NCBI GenBank assembly: GCA_039000515.1
Contig: JBCFYV010000012.1
Location: 2,572,005-2,636,004 of the forward strand
Direction of reading: 5' to 3'
DNA length: 64,000 nt
Source of the DNA: Timema cristinae
Lineage: Eukaryota > Arthropoda > Insecta > Phasmatodea > Timematidae
The notes under the pieces were generated by a model. That model saw only the letters and a list, made by a program, of their open reading frames with translations. It ran no database searches and was not told the origin of the DNA. The translations under genes and the position numbers were made by a program. This document shows, one piece after another, positions 26,066 through 38,500 of this stretch (positions are counted from its first letter, which is position 1; the number at the start of each line of letters is the position of its first letter).

Positions 26066-26121
26066 ATAGATATATATATATATATTTAAAATATATATAT
26101 ATTATGTGTGTGTGTGTGTTT
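26066..26121. repeat. (AT)n / (GT)n compound microsatellite
   Basis: ATATAT tracts followed by GTGTGTGTGTGTG in clean sequence. Confidence 0.9.
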
Positions 26122-26179
26122 GACAAGTGCGGAGGTTATTCTGGAATGCAATAACACACTTTCCTGCTAAAGTTATTTC

Positions 26180-26569
26180 TTAAGGTTTAATCCTAACTAA
26201 CTTGGAAGGAAAGATAATCCTAGTAGATTTTATAGCTAGGCTTAGTTCCCATCGGATGTGTATTACGGCACCATGTTGGATGTGAGGAAACACCCATTTA
26301 ACCGTTGCTGGTAATACGGCACCATTGGGGGCGGGAATAAGGCCCCATTCACAAGATGCTTGTATTACGGCACCATGGTGGATATGGGGCTGTAGCGCAT
26401 TATCTTGGAGAGGAGGATCCAAAGCACGGAGGGTGGGACACAAGGGTGACGCCCCCAGCGAGGGGCCAGGCTCCAGCGGAGGAGAAGAGCGCGCCGCGAG
26501 GTATTCGGCCTCGAGCGTTGGGCGTGGGTTTGTAAGCCCCAGGGAGGCGGAACACGCGTCCAACTGCAT
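26180..26569 (-). CDS. Hypothetical ORF over a GC-rich island with 17-residue repeats
   Basis: No family is recognised. The frame is open without an ATG up to 26602 (the outermost start is GTG); the first ATG is at 26569, giving about 129 residues. The N-terminal half is Pro/Leu/Ala-rich with no membrane segment or signal peptide evident. The C-terminal half has three imperfect 17-residue units starting GAVI, GAVL and GAVI, encoded by a 51-bp DNA triplication with TACGGCACCAT (plus strand) at 26264, 26315 and 26366. The segment is much richer in G+C and CpG than its surroundings. It could be a real small gene or exon, a fragment of a repeat family, or chance: plus-strand frames of similar length overlap it, as is usual in GC-rich DNA. 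Confidence 0.25.
   Translation of the reverse strand: MQLDACSASLGLTNPRPTLEAEYLAARSSPPLEPGPSLGASPLCPTLRALDPPLQDNALQPHIHHGAVIQASCEWGLIPAPNGAVLPATVKWVFPHIQHGAVIHIRWELSLAIKSTRIIFPSKLVRIKP
26262..26390. repeat. 51-bp tandem triplication
   Basis: Units begin at 26262, 26313 and 26364, exactly 51 bp apart. Each starts ATTACGGCACCAT or AATACGGCACCAT; the rest of the unit has diverged considerably. The unit length is a multiple of three and so keeps frame. Confidence 0.8.
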
Positions 26570-26893
26570 GGTCGCCGTGTCGTGGCCCCAAGCACTCAGC
26601 ACTTCTAAGGTCGGGCCTGGTCCCCCCCTGCTTGGCGCTTGAAGTGGATGATGGACAGGGTGAACATCGCGAACGTGGCTGGGAACAGGGACGAAGGTTA
26701 AGTTTTTAGTTTAATGTGGCTGGGAATATACACAACATTGATTTATATTTTAACTTGGTGGGAGCAGGCACGATCAAGGTAAGATTGCCCTTTTTTCACA
26801 GCAAACGGAGTGTACATTTGTTAAATAGCTATTGGGTAACAAGTAACCCAAAGTATAATCGTCAATACTTACTTACTCTATGACATTAGGAAC

Positions 26894-27180
26894 TCAAAAG
26901 TTCATTACCGCACTCACAAATATACACCACCTATCCCTATCGTGAGTTAATTCTATCCAGTCTATCTCATTACACCCTATCTCTCTCAGGTCTATCCAAA
27001 TGTTATCCTCCCATCTGCGATCGGTCTCTTCTCATTGGGTTTGCTATTCAATACCTGGAACGATGTTCTAGATACTCCATTCGCGCTGCATGTCCTCCAC
27101 ACCGTAACTTGCAAGATTTTATTACCCTAACTGGTCTGGTGATGAGTACAGGCTATGTAGCTCATCATTATGTAGCCTCT
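26894..27180 (-). pseudogene. Non-LTR retrotransposon (LINE) reverse-transcriptase C-terminal remnant
   Basis: The minus strand encodes, in successive frames, RLHNDELHSLYSSPD (27178-27134), KLRCGGHAARMEYLEHRS (about 27115-27060) and RRWEDNIWIDLREIGCNEID, followed by HDRDRW and SAVMNF and a stop (26896-26894). This order is the well-known C-terminal tail of endonuclease/reverse-transcriptase LINE proteins common in insects. At least two frameshifts separate the pieces. The final TGA falls where an Arg codon would be expected and is followed in frame by Val-Pro, so it looks like a nonsense change. The catalytic domains are not in the window: a 5'-truncated, dead copy. Confidence 0.85.
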
Positions 27181-27306
27181 TCTACTCCCCACTAATAATC
27201 TTCAATACAACTTTATAATTATCTTGACGTAAAATTGAATCATTTTCAAAACAACATTAAACATCATCAATGAAGACAAAAGCCGGACATTGAATCATCC
27301 TAAAGC

Positions 27307-28372
27307 TACTATCACACGACACTTGCTTATACTAGAAATCAAGTGTACTAGCTAGCGCCTAGATATCTGTATACTAGCTAGTACAATAGAAATGGGACTA
27401 GAGTATTCACACGCTGCTAGTTTGGTACTAGGTTCTAGTGTTAATATTTATCGAACGTCGGAGATTAATTTTTGGGTGCAGCAGGTGCATTAATTATTAA
27501 TAATAATATTGAAAATTTGAGAGGGAGCGTAGGAAAAAAAATATGGACACGGGATTGATTGGGAAGACGAAATAATGGTCGCAGGATGCTAAAAATGGTA
27601 TATTCGGTGGTTTTTGGTAATTAATTCGGGGTGACCCCTAACTTTTATTATCTCCATAACTTTGTATTCATTTATTTACGATGTGGTCAGGGGTCCCTAA
27701 AACCATGGGTGTCCATGTACAGTTTTCCCTTGATACACAAATGTTCTTTTTTAGTCCTACGCACACTTTACATTCTAAAAATAAACCCCCCAGGGATGGC
27801 ATGCTATCAAGTGTATTTAGATTAAAATGGTTTGGAACGCGGTTTGTCGTTTTTAGATGACCTGTTTTTAATTAAATATATATTATTATTATTAATTATT
27901 ATTATTTATTATTATTAACACCGGTTTTACTACCCGTTCGGGTTATACGCACTTACGCTATGTGTAATGGTAGGGTGATTGTGAGATGAAATGAAGGACC
28001 TACAGTTTAACGTGGAATCGAACCACGGTGGAGACCTGGCATTCTCACATTCACAAGATGAATATATATTAAATATATTGTCACTTAGAACAGAGCCCAA
28101 ATAATGTACCCTATCCTTCCTATAGTTACAGTTTTACTAACATTGAACATTGTAAATATATGAAGTATAGGCTTCATTAGATTTGAATATGTTCTATAAA
28201 ATTCTTTGTTCTATATAAAATGACTATTGTCGGAACTAGCACGAAAATAGCACGTGTTCTATCCTCACAACTAGTATGGTAGCCAGTACCAAGTGGCAGA
28301 ACCAGTATACTTTTTCTGATTCACACGACGCTAGATGATGACGTGCTAGCTAGTGTCATGTGATACGGGTTT
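27307..28372. mobile_element. Inverted-repeat (MITE-like) element with a SINE inside
   Basis: The left end reads TATCACACGACACTTGCTTA (from 27309); the complement of the right end (ending about 28370) reads TATCACATGACACTAGCTAG, 16 of 20 identical. The motif TCACACGACGCTAG also occurs inside, at 28321 and in degenerate form at 27407, so the right end can fold on itself. A SINE-A copy sits at 27880-28057. No transposase is present. Boundaries and target duplication are not certain. Confidence 0.45.
27880..28057 (-). repeat. SINE-A, short copy
   Basis: On the plus strand it starts with ATTATT repeats (the 3' tail), then AACACCGGTTTTACTACCCG, TTCGGGTTATACGCACTTAC, GTAATGGTAGGGTGATTGTG, CGTGGAATCGAACCACGGTG and ends ATTCACAAG. 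The complement of the GAATCGAACC part is B-box-like. It ends at the same point as the copies at 28978 and 51418. Confidence 0.85.
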
Positions 28373-28377
28373 AACGA

Positions 28378-28977
28378 ATTATTTCGTATCATTCCAATGA
28401 TGAAAATTGGGCCCACCCTCATTTCAATAAAGCATATAATGCTAACACTCTTGTTTGTATAGGTACGATCCTGTCTGACTTCTTGTATTAGGGCTCCGGG
28501 TAGTTATGGGTCTTAACAACGTTTTATTACCTTATTATACATGCGAAATTAATATTACACTTATTAATTTAGTTAATGTATTGAAATACTCAACTGTTGC
28601 TACTTAATTATTGCCTTGATATAATTTAAATAAAACCCGAGTCGTTGTGCTGTCAACATCCATCTCTTGTGGATGATAGAGTACGAGTCCGAGTGATCAC
28701 TCCCCCTCTGTGCTTGGACTGTACACGGCGAGTTTATACGCTGCCTCGAGTCGCGGGTTGCTTTTCAACTCCGCGGCCTTCAAGGAACGGTCCACCGTCC
28801 AGGCGTTGGTAGGGCACATTTATTTTCTAATAAGAACTGTACCAAGGCACGGCTTTCATTTACAAAAACTGTCGTAGCCCGGGAGCTTAGGCGATTTGGT
28901 TGAAGGCTAGATCCTTCACAAAGTTTGTTTTTTTAATGCCAGGTTTATAAACCGTCAGTTCGAGCTCTACTGTCAGT
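28378..28977. other. Clean unique DNA, no gene seen
   Basis: Readable sequence without an open frame above 60 codons. GC is raised at 28690-28800 (GTACACGGCGAG, CTCGAGTCGCGGG). No RNA gene or repeat recognised. Confidence 0.5.
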
Positions 28978-29137
28978 ATTATTATTATTAGCACCACGTC
29001 TTACTACCCGTTCGGGTTATACACACTTACGCTAATGTGAAATGGTAGGGTGATTGTGAGATGAAATGGAGGACCTAAAAGTTTAACGGGGGAATCCAAA
29101 CCCAGGGGTGGAGGACTGGCATTCCCACATTCACAAG
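28978..29137 (-). repeat. SINE-A, short copy spanning the clean/noisy boundary
   Basis: Same structure and end point (CATTCACAAG) as 27880-28057. The first ~100 bp are clean. From about 29078 the copy acquires homopolymer changes: CCTACAG becomes CCTAAAAG and ACGTGG becomes ACGGGGG. It therefore marks the edge of the low-quality block. Confidence 0.85.
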
Positions 29138-29560
29138 GTTTTCTTTTTAATTCAGTAAAAAAATGGGGAAAAAAAGCCAAAAGTATCTTCTACGGAGGCG
29201 AGGGGACTATACAATTTAAAAGGGGTTATTTAAAAAAGCTTTTGCTTTAGTTTCAATATAAAAAATAAAAATTAAAAAAGATAGAAAAAAAAATAAATTA
29301 ATATAATTGGTTTTTTAAAGCAAACCCGAAAAATTTTTTGTAGCATAATTTTTTATTAAAAAGCCAAGTGGGGTTCGTGGCAGGTTTTCCCTTTTTCCCT
29401 TTAAAGTGGGTTTTTAAATTTGTTATTTAAAAATTTTTAATCAAAAATTTTTTTTTTTAACAAGTATTTTAAATGGGGGTAACTAATGTGAAAGGGTTTA
29501 AAAAAAGTCTCACCCCGCCCCCAAATTTAAAAAGAAAGGGGGGTTTTAATTCCGGGGGGG
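29138..29560. other. Noisy spacer before the 44-bp array
   Basis: AT-rich homopolymer sequence with no supportable feature. Confidence 0.5.
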
Positions 29561-32500
29561 GGGGGTTGGGCTCGATTTAAACCCGTTTTTGTACTGAGGC
29601 TGAAAACCCCTTTTCCTTTGACTTTAAACCCGTTTTGTATGAGGCTGTGCCCCCCTTTCCTTTTTAAATTTTAAACCCGTGTTTTACTGAGGCTGAAACC
29701 CCCTTTTCCCTCTTGACATTAAAACCGTGTGAAAGGGAGGCTGTGAGCCCTTTTCCCTCTTGATTTTAAAAACCGTGTTTTTGGGGAAAATTAGTCCCCC
29801 CCTTTCCTTTTCCGATTTTTCAACCGTGTTTTTTAATGAGGTGTGACCCCCTTTTCCTCTCGCCTTTAAAACCGGGGTTTAAATGAGGCTGTGCCCCCCT
29901 TTCCCCTCTCGACAAAAAAACCCGTGGGGACGGGAGTGTGGCCCCCTTTTCCCTCTTGTCTTTAAACCTGTGTGTATGAGGTTTTTGTGCCCCCTTTTCC
30001 CTTTTCGTCTTTAAAGGGGTTTTAATGAGGTGTGACCCCTTTCCTATCGACTTTAAAGTGTTTTACTAGCCTGTGCCCCCTTACCTCTTGTCTTTGAACT
30101 GTGTTTTATGAGGTGTGCCCCCTTTCCATGACTTTTACGTTTGTATGAGCCTGTGCCCCCCTTTCCCTCGTCTTTAAAACCGTTTTTGTATTTAAAAACT
30201 GTGACCCCCCTTTTCCCTTTCGTCTTTAAAACGTGTGTACGAGGCTGTGACCCCCTTTCCTCTCGTCTTTAAAACCTTTGTGTACGGGAGGCGGGTTGAC
30301 CCCTTTCCTCTTAAATTTTTCAACCTTTAAAATCTGGTTGGTGCCCCTTTTCCCCTTTTCGTTTAACCGTGTGTACTGAGCATGTGACCCCCTTTTCCTC
30401 TTAAAATTTTAAGCTTGGGAAATTGAGGCTTTGCCCCCCTTTTCCTCGTCTTTCAACCTTTTGTAAAAGACCCTGTGCCCCCCTTTCCTTCGCCCTTCAA
30501 CCGTGTTTTTACTGAGGGTGCCCCCCTTTCCCCCTTAATTCAATGTGTGAACTGAGCCTGTAAACCCCCTTTCCTGCCCCGTCTTTAAACCGTTTTGTAC
30601 GAGATTGGGCCCCCCTTTTCTCTTGCCTTTTGCCCGTGTGAAATTGAGGTTTGGGACCCCCTTTCCTCTTTTCTTTTAACCGTGTAAAACTAGCCTGTGC
30701 CCCCCTTTCCTCTTAAATTTTAAAAACCCGGGTGTTTTACTGAGCCTGGGGCCCCTTTCCTTTTTCGTCTTTAACCCGTGTTTTACTGAGCCTGTGCCCC
30801 CCCTTTTCCTTTTCGCCCTTTCACCTTTGTTTTATTTTGACCCTGGGCCCCTTTTTCCCTGTCTTTCAACCGTGTTTTATGGGCGTAAACCCTTTTTCCC
30901 CTCTCGTCTTTAAAACCGGGGTTTTTACTAAAGGCTTTTTGCCCCCCTTTCCCCCGTTTCAAAACGTGTGTATTGAGGATGTGACCCCTTTCCTTTTAAA
31001 TTTCCCCCCCGGTTTTGTATGAGGCTTTGCCCCTTTTTTCCTGCCCTTTAAACCTTTGGGTACTGAGGATGTCCCCCCTTTCCTTTTTAATTTAAACGTG
31101 TGTATGAAGTGTGGGCCCCCTTTCCCTCTTAACTTTTCTTTCCATATTTTACGGGGGTGGCCCCCCTTTTTCCTTTCGATTTTCCCAACGTGTGTAGTGG
31201 GGTAAAACCCCCTTACCTCTTGACTTTAACCGTTTTGTTGAGGCTGTGCCCCCCTTTTCCCTTTCGATTTCAAACTTTTTGTACGAGATTGTGACCCCTT
31301 TACTTTTGACTTTCAAGGTGTGTATTGAGGCTGTGACCCCTTTAAATTTTGATTTTAAAAACGGGGTGTATGAGGTTTGGGACCCCCTTTTCCCTCTTAA
31401 ATTTTTTTTAAACCGTGTGAAATTGAGACTTTTAAACCCCCTTTCCTCTTGAATTTAAACCATTTTTAAACAAAGGTGTGCCCCCCGTTCTTTTTGACTT
31501 TAAACCCTGTATGTAATGAGCCTTGACTCCCTTTCCTTTAAAATTTTAAAACCATCTTTTCCTGGGGCTGTGCCCCAATTTCTGGTTTTTAAAACCCGTT
31601 TTTTACTGAATGTGCCCCCATTCCTTTTAATTCCCAACCCGGTGTGTCCCTGGTTTTGGGCCCCTTTTCCCTTTGATTTTAAACCCCGTGAGTACTGTAC
31701 CTTTGCCCCTTTTTTTCCTTCGACTTTAAAACCGTGGTATGACCCAAAAGGACCCCTTTCCCTGTCGACAAAAAAACCGTGTGAAATTGGGCGTGACCCC
31801 TTTCTTCGCTTTTGCGTGTGTACTGAGATTTTTGCCCCCTTTACTTTTGGGGACTTTAAACCCGTGTGTACTGAGCTTATGAGCCCCTTTTTCCCTCGCT
31901 TTCAATTGTGTGTATGGGGTTTTTTCCCCTTTTTACTTTTTTACTTTCAAAATGTGTTTCTGTCCTGTGACCCCTTGGTTTCCCGGTTTTTTAAACCCTT
32001 TGTGTACTGGGCTGGGGACCCCCTTTTTCCTTTTTTAATTTAAACCCGGTGTTGGGTTTTGGCCCCCCTTTTCCTTCGTTTTTCCCAACCATGTGTATGG
32101 GCTTTGCCCCCTTTCCCCTCTGGGATTTTTCAACCGTGTGTATGAGGCTGTAAACCCCTTTCCTCTCGGCTTTTCAACCGTGGGGAACTGGGGTTTGTGA
32201 CCCCCTTTTTTTTTTAAAATGTCAACCGTGTGTACTGGGCCCTGGGGGACATTTTTCCCTCCGGCTTTAAACCCGTTGTGAATGAGGCTTTGCCCCCCTT
32301 TTTTCTCTCGGTTTAAACCCGGGGAAAAATGAGGCGTGACCTCCTTTTTTTTTTAAATGTCCCCCGTTTTGTCCTGGAGCCTGAAACCCCCTTTTTCCTT
32401 TCTTAAATTTCAACCATGTTTACTGAGGCTGGGGGCCCCCCCTTTCCTCTTGTTTTCAACCGTGTGTTTTGAGGTTGTAAAACCCCTTTTCCCCTTTTTA

Positions 32501-35500
32501 AATTTTTCAACCGTTTTTGTATGAGGTTTTGACCCATTTCCTTCGTCTTTCACCGTGGGGTTATGAGGATGTGCCCCCCTTTCCTCTTTTTTTTCAACCC
32601 TGTGTATGAGTGTGCGCCCCTTTTTTTAAAACTTTTCCATATGTGCGGGGGGCTTTGCCCCCTTTCCTTTCAAACTTTAACCCGTGTTTTCTGGGGTGAA
32701 ACCCCTTACCTCTTGAAAATTAAAACCGTGTGTACTGGGTGTGCCCCCTTTTCCCCTTTCGATTTAAACCTTGTGTACTTTGGGGAACTGTGACTCCCTT
32801 TTATTTTGGGATTTTCCAACCTTTGTGAAATGGGTTTGGGGCCCCCTTTCTTTCCCGTTTAAAACCATTTTTAAATGGGTTTGTGCCCCCCTTTCCCCCT
32901 TTAAATTTTCAACCGTGGGGTATGGGGGTGTTGACCCCTTTTTCCTCTTAAAATTTTTAACGGTGGATGGACTGAAACCCCCCTTTTTCCTCTTGAATTT
33001 AAAACCCTTTTTTCTGGGTTTGTGCCCCCCCTTTCTTCTTGACTTTAAATGTATGTATATGGGCCAATAAATCACTTTCTTAAACTTTAAACCCATCTGT
33101 ACTGAGGCTGTGCCCCCCTTTCCCTCTTGAATTTCAAACCGGGGTTTACTGAACCGTGACCCTTTTCCTCTCGAAAAAAAACCTTTGGTAAGGGTTTTTG
33201 ACCCTTTTCCTCTTGATTTAAGGAGTACTGTACCAGCCCCCCTTTTTCTGACTTTAAACCCGTGTTTTCTGACCCAAAGACACCCTTTCCCTGCCCGGCT
33301 TTAAAACCCGTGTGTACTGGTCGGTGCCCCCCTTTCCTTTGGTTTTTAAACCCGGGGGTTTTTGGGTGAGGGGGAAAACCCTTTACTTTTGGACTTTAAC
33401 CCGGGTGTGTATGATTTTTGACCCCCTTTTCTTTCGATTTTTAAATTGGTGTACTGGGGTTTTGTTCCCCCTTTATCTTTACTTTCAACAATGTGTACTG
33501 AGGCTGGGGCCCCCCTTTCCTCTGGGACTTACAACCGTGGGGTAGGAGGTGTTCCCCCCTTTACTTTGCTTTTAAAACATTTTTTTACGGGAGGCTGTGA
33601 CCCCCTTTAATTTATTTTTCAACAGGGTGTATGAGGTTTGTGCCCCCCTTTCTTTCTTGCCCTTTAAACAATTTTGGTTTAAAACCTATGATTTTTCCTC
33701 TGGGATTTTTCAAACCGTGTGTATGAATTTGGGAAAACCCCCTTTTACCTTTTGATTTTAAAAACCAAAAGTACTGAGCTATGACCCTTTTCATTCGTTT
33801 TTAAAACCCGGTGTATGGGGGCTGGGATTTCCTTTTTTTTTCCCGGACATTAAACCGGTGTACGAGTTGTGCCCCCTTTTTCCCTTTGTTTTTTTAAACC
33901 GTGTTTTATGGGGGCTTTTTCCCCCCTTTACTTTTGACTTTCAACGTTTTGTATGGGGCTGTGACCCCCTTTCTTCTTGCTTTAAACCGGTGGGGACTAA
34001 GGCTGTGCCCCCTTTCCCCTCTTGACTTTAAACCCGTGTTTTAATGAGGTTGTGACCCCCTTACCTCTTGACTTTAAAATGGGGTGAAAGGGAGGCTGTG
34101 CCCCCCTTTCCTGTTGCCTTTCAACCGTGTGTACTGAGGTGTAAACCTTTTCCCTTTAGATTTTTAAGTTTTTTGTACTGAGGTTGGGGACCCCCTTTTC
34201 ATTGGGTTTTTCAACCATGTGTATGGGCTGTGAAAAATCCCCTCTTGATTTCAAAAATTGTGTAGGGAGACTGGCCCCCTTCCCTTTTTGGATTTAAAAC
34301 CGTGCGTACTGGGCTGTCCCCCCCTTTTCCTTTGTTCTAAACGTGTGTACTGGGGGCTGTGACCCCCTTTTTTTCTTGACTTTAAACCGGGGTTTTGTAC
34401 GAGGCTGTGAAAACCCATTTTTTTTAACCCTTTCCCCCAAAAATTTTCCCGGGGGCTGGCCCCTTTATTTTTACTTTAATTTGTGTACTGAGGCTGTGCC
34501 CCCTTTACTTTTTGGGATTTTAAACCCGGGTTTACTAAAACCTGAAACCCCCCTTACCTCTTGATTTTTAAAACCATGTTTTACTGACCCAAGGGCCCCC
34601 CTTTTCCTTTTGACTTTCAACCGTGGTTTGAGGCTCCCCCCCTTTCCTTTGATTTTCAAAAGTGTGTACGGGGCTTGCCCCCTTTCCTATTGAAAATTCT
34701 ACCATGTGTATTGAGCCTATAAAACCCTTTTTCTTTCTGTTTTTAAATTTGTTTTTTTTAAAAGGCTTTTGCCCCCCTTTCATCTTGAAATTCAACCTTT
34801 GGTACTATGCGGGTAAACCCCCTTTTACCTCTTGCCTTCAAAGTGTGTATGGGGGCTTTGACCCCATTTCCCCGTCTTTCAACCCGTGTTTTTTGGGGCT
34901 AAAACCCCCCTTTCCTTTGGTTTAACGGGGTTTTAATAAAACCTGAAACCCCCTTTACCTCTTGAGTTTAAACCGTGTGTCTGCCCCTATCCCCCCCTTT
35001 CCTCTTAAATTTAAAACCGTGTGTATTGGGTTTGTGAAAACCCTTTCCTTCTTGCTTTCAACAGTGTGTTTGGGGGCTGTGCCCCCTTTCCTCTTAAATT
35101 TCACCGTGTGTACTGAGGTTTGGGCCCCTTTCCTCTTGACTTTAACATATGAAATGGGGCTGTGCCCCCCTTTCCTCTTGATTTAAACCGTTTTTACTGG
35201 GGCTTGGAAACCCTTTCCTTTTGGACTTTTAACCGTGTTTTAATGAGGTTTTTTCCCCCTTTATTTCTTGACTTTAAACCGTGTTTATGGGTTTTTTGTG
35301 CCCCCTTTCTTTTGATTTTAAAACCGTGTGCAAAGAGCGTGTGCCCCTTTTTCCCTTTTCGACTTTAAACCCCGTGTTTTTATATGGCTGTGACCCCTTT
35401 TTCTTCGATTTTTAAAACCTTTGTGTATTTGGCTGTGCCCCCCAAACCTTAACTTTAACCGTGTTTACTGAGCTTGTGACCCCCTTCTCTCGATTTCAAC

Positions 35501-38500
35501 CTTTGTTTTTCTGATACGTGCCCCCCCTTTTGCTTCGGTTTTTAAACCGTGTTTTCTGGGGCTGTGCCCCCTTTTCCCTTTTTTAAAGTAACCCGTGTGT
35601 ACTAACCGGGGGAAACTTTTTCTTTTGTCTTTAAAAACCGTTTGAAATTTAGGCGGGCCCCCCTTTCCCCCTCTATTTTAAACGGTATGTCCCTTAAGGC
35701 TGTGACCCCTTTCTTTTGGGAAATTTTAAACGGGTGAAAACTGAGGCTGCCCACCCCTTTCCTTCGATTTTAAAACCCGTGTGTTTGAAGTTTTGAAACT
35801 TACCTTGACTTTAAACCGTTTTGTATTTGAGGCTGAAAACCCCTTTACTTTTGGCCTTTCAAACCGTTTTGTACTGAGGTGTGACCCCTTTCCTTTTCGT
35901 TTTAAACCCCTATGTACTTGGGCTTTTGGCCCCCTTTCCCTTTTAAACATTCAAATGTGTATGTTTGTGTGCCCCGTTTTCCCTTTTTTGACTTTCAACC
36001 GGGGTAGGGAGGTGTGCCCCCCTCCCCTTTTCTTGATTTCAAAAATTAAGTATGGGGTTGTGCCCCCCCTTTCCTTTTTTTATTTCAACGGGGTTTTATG
36101 AGGTTTGTGACAACCTTCTTGATTTTAAACAGGGGGGTATGAGGCTGGGCCCCCCTTTTTTTGGGCTTTAAACGTTTTGTATGGGGCTGTGACCCCCTTC
36201 CTCTTGCTTTAAAACCGTTTGGTATGGGCTTTGACCCCTTTCCTTTGACTTTTCCCCTTATGTACTTGGGTTTGTGCCCCCCATTCCTTTTGCTTTTTAA
36301 AAATTGTACTGATTCTCTGACCCGTTTTGTTTTTTGCTTTTAAACCCGTGTTTTATGAGGTGGGGCCCCCTCCCCCTTTTGACTTTAAAACCATAAGTAC
36401 GGGGGCGGTGCCCCCCTTTTCCCTTTTTTACTTTAAACCGTGTGTATGAGGCTGTGCCCCCCCTTTCCCTTTTTGACTTTAACCCGGGGTGTATGAGGCT
36501 TTTCCCCCCTCTCCTTTTTGCTTTAAACCGTGGGAACTGAGGCTGTGACCCCTTTCCTTTTTAAATTTTTTCCCCCCAAAGTATGGGGCTGGGGACCCCT
36601 TTTCCCTTTTTACTTTTCAAAAAGTGTGTACAAAGGCTTGCCCCCCTTTTATCTTGACTTTAACGTGTGAAAATGAGTTTGTGCCCCCCTTTCCTCTTGC
36701 CTTTCAACCATGTGTACTGAGATTCCCCCCCTTTTTTTTTCGATTTTAAATGTGTGTCCCAAACGTGTAAACCCCCTTTCCTCTTAAATTTTAAAACCGT
36801 GTGTACTTAGTTTGTGAACCCCTTTTCCCTCTTGACTTTCAACAGTTTTTTTAAAAAAGCTGTGCCCCTTTCCTTTGTTTTTTTAAACTGTTTTTGTATG
36901 GGGTTTTTTGCCCCTTTTTTCCTCTGGGTCTTTCAACCTTGTGTACAAGGTGTGACCCCCCCTTTTCTTGTTTTTCCCAACTGTAGTATGAGGTTTTTGA
37001 AAAACTTTTCCTTGTCTTTCAACCGTTTTGTATGAGGCTGTGCCCCCCCTTTTTCCTTTTGGGTTCACCCATGTGAAATTGACCCTTTTACCCCCTTTTC
37101 TTTCGATTTAAACCCGTTTTGTTAAAAGGGGGATGTGACCCTTTTTTCTTAAATTTTAAAACCGTGTGTACTTTTTTTGGCCTGGCCCCCCTTTCCTTCG
37201 GCTTAAACGTGTGAACTGAGGCTGTGACCCCCTTTCTCTGGCTTTAAAAACCGTGGGAACAGAGGTGTGCCCCCCTTTCCTTCGGTTTTAAACCCGGGGG
37301 GTGAATGGGGGCCTGTGCCCATTTTTTTTTAATGAAACCCGGTGTTTATGAGCCGGGCCCACCACTTTTCCTGTCTTTAACCGTGTTTAAGGCTGTGCCC
37401 CCTTTTTCCCCCTTGGAATTTAAAAAACGTGGGGTACTTTTGTTGTGCCCCCCTTTTCCCTCTCGGTTTTTAAAACCGTGTTTACTGAGGCTGTGCCCCC
37501 TTTTCCCTCTCGGCTTTAAAACGTGTGAATGAGGCTTTGCCCCCTTTTCCCTTTTTAAAGGGTTCCCCGTGGGTATGGCTTGGGACCACTTTTCTCTCGA
37601 TTTGAAACCCGTTTTTTGTCTAAGGCTGTGCCCCCCTTTCCTTTAAATTTAAAAACCGTGGGTATTTTGTTTGTGCCCCCTTTTCCCTCTCGGCTTTAAA
37701 AACCGTTGTATGAGGCTGCCCCCCTTTCCTTCGGCTTTCAACCGTGTGAATGGGCTGTGCCCCCTTTTCCTTTTTAATGTCAACCGTGGGGTTTTTATGA
37801 CCCTGGGGCCCTTTTCCTATGATTTTCCAACCGGTGTATTTAAGGTTTGGGGCCCCCTTTCCTCTTTTTTTTAAAAACCGTGTTTTTAATTATGCTGTGC
37901 CCCCCTTTCCCTCTCGGCTTTCCCCCGTTAAAAATGAGGCTGGCCCCCCTTTTTCCTTTTTAATTTTAAGGGTTTTTGTCTGACCCCTGTGCCCATTTTT
38001 TCCCTGGGCCTTTTCAACCTTGTGTACAAAGGGCGTGCCCCCCTTTCCTCTTGTCTTTCAACTTTTATTTTATTTGAGGTTTTGGAAAATTTTTTCCTTT
38101 TTTTTTCAACCGTTTTGAAAGAGCCTGTGAATTTTTCCCTCTCTTTTTTAAACCCGTTTTGTACAAAGGCTGGGGCCCTTTTTCCTTTGTCTTTCAATAA
38201 AATGTATGAGGTTTGACCATTTTTCCTCTGTCTTTTCAACGGTTATGGGCTGTGCCCCTTTTTCTCGCTTTCAACCACCTAAAATTAAAGGCTGTGTTTC
38301 CTTTACTCTTGATTTAAAAAGCTTTGTGTATGAGGCTGCCCCCCTTTTTTTCCTCTCGACTTTAACCGTTTTTACTGAGGCTGTGCCCCCTTTCTTTGAA
38401 TTTAAACCCATAAGGATGAGGCTTGACCCCCTTTCCTCTTGAAATTTAAACCGTTTTTTCGGGAGACTGTGCCCCCTTACCTCTTGATTTTAAAAAGTGT

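Noticed and set aside
31516..32043. 175-codon plus-strand open frame, the longest in the window
   Set aside because: It lies wholly inside the 44-bp satellite. Its Pro/Phe/Leu-rich sequence is the repeat translated, and it stays open only because base errors removed stops.
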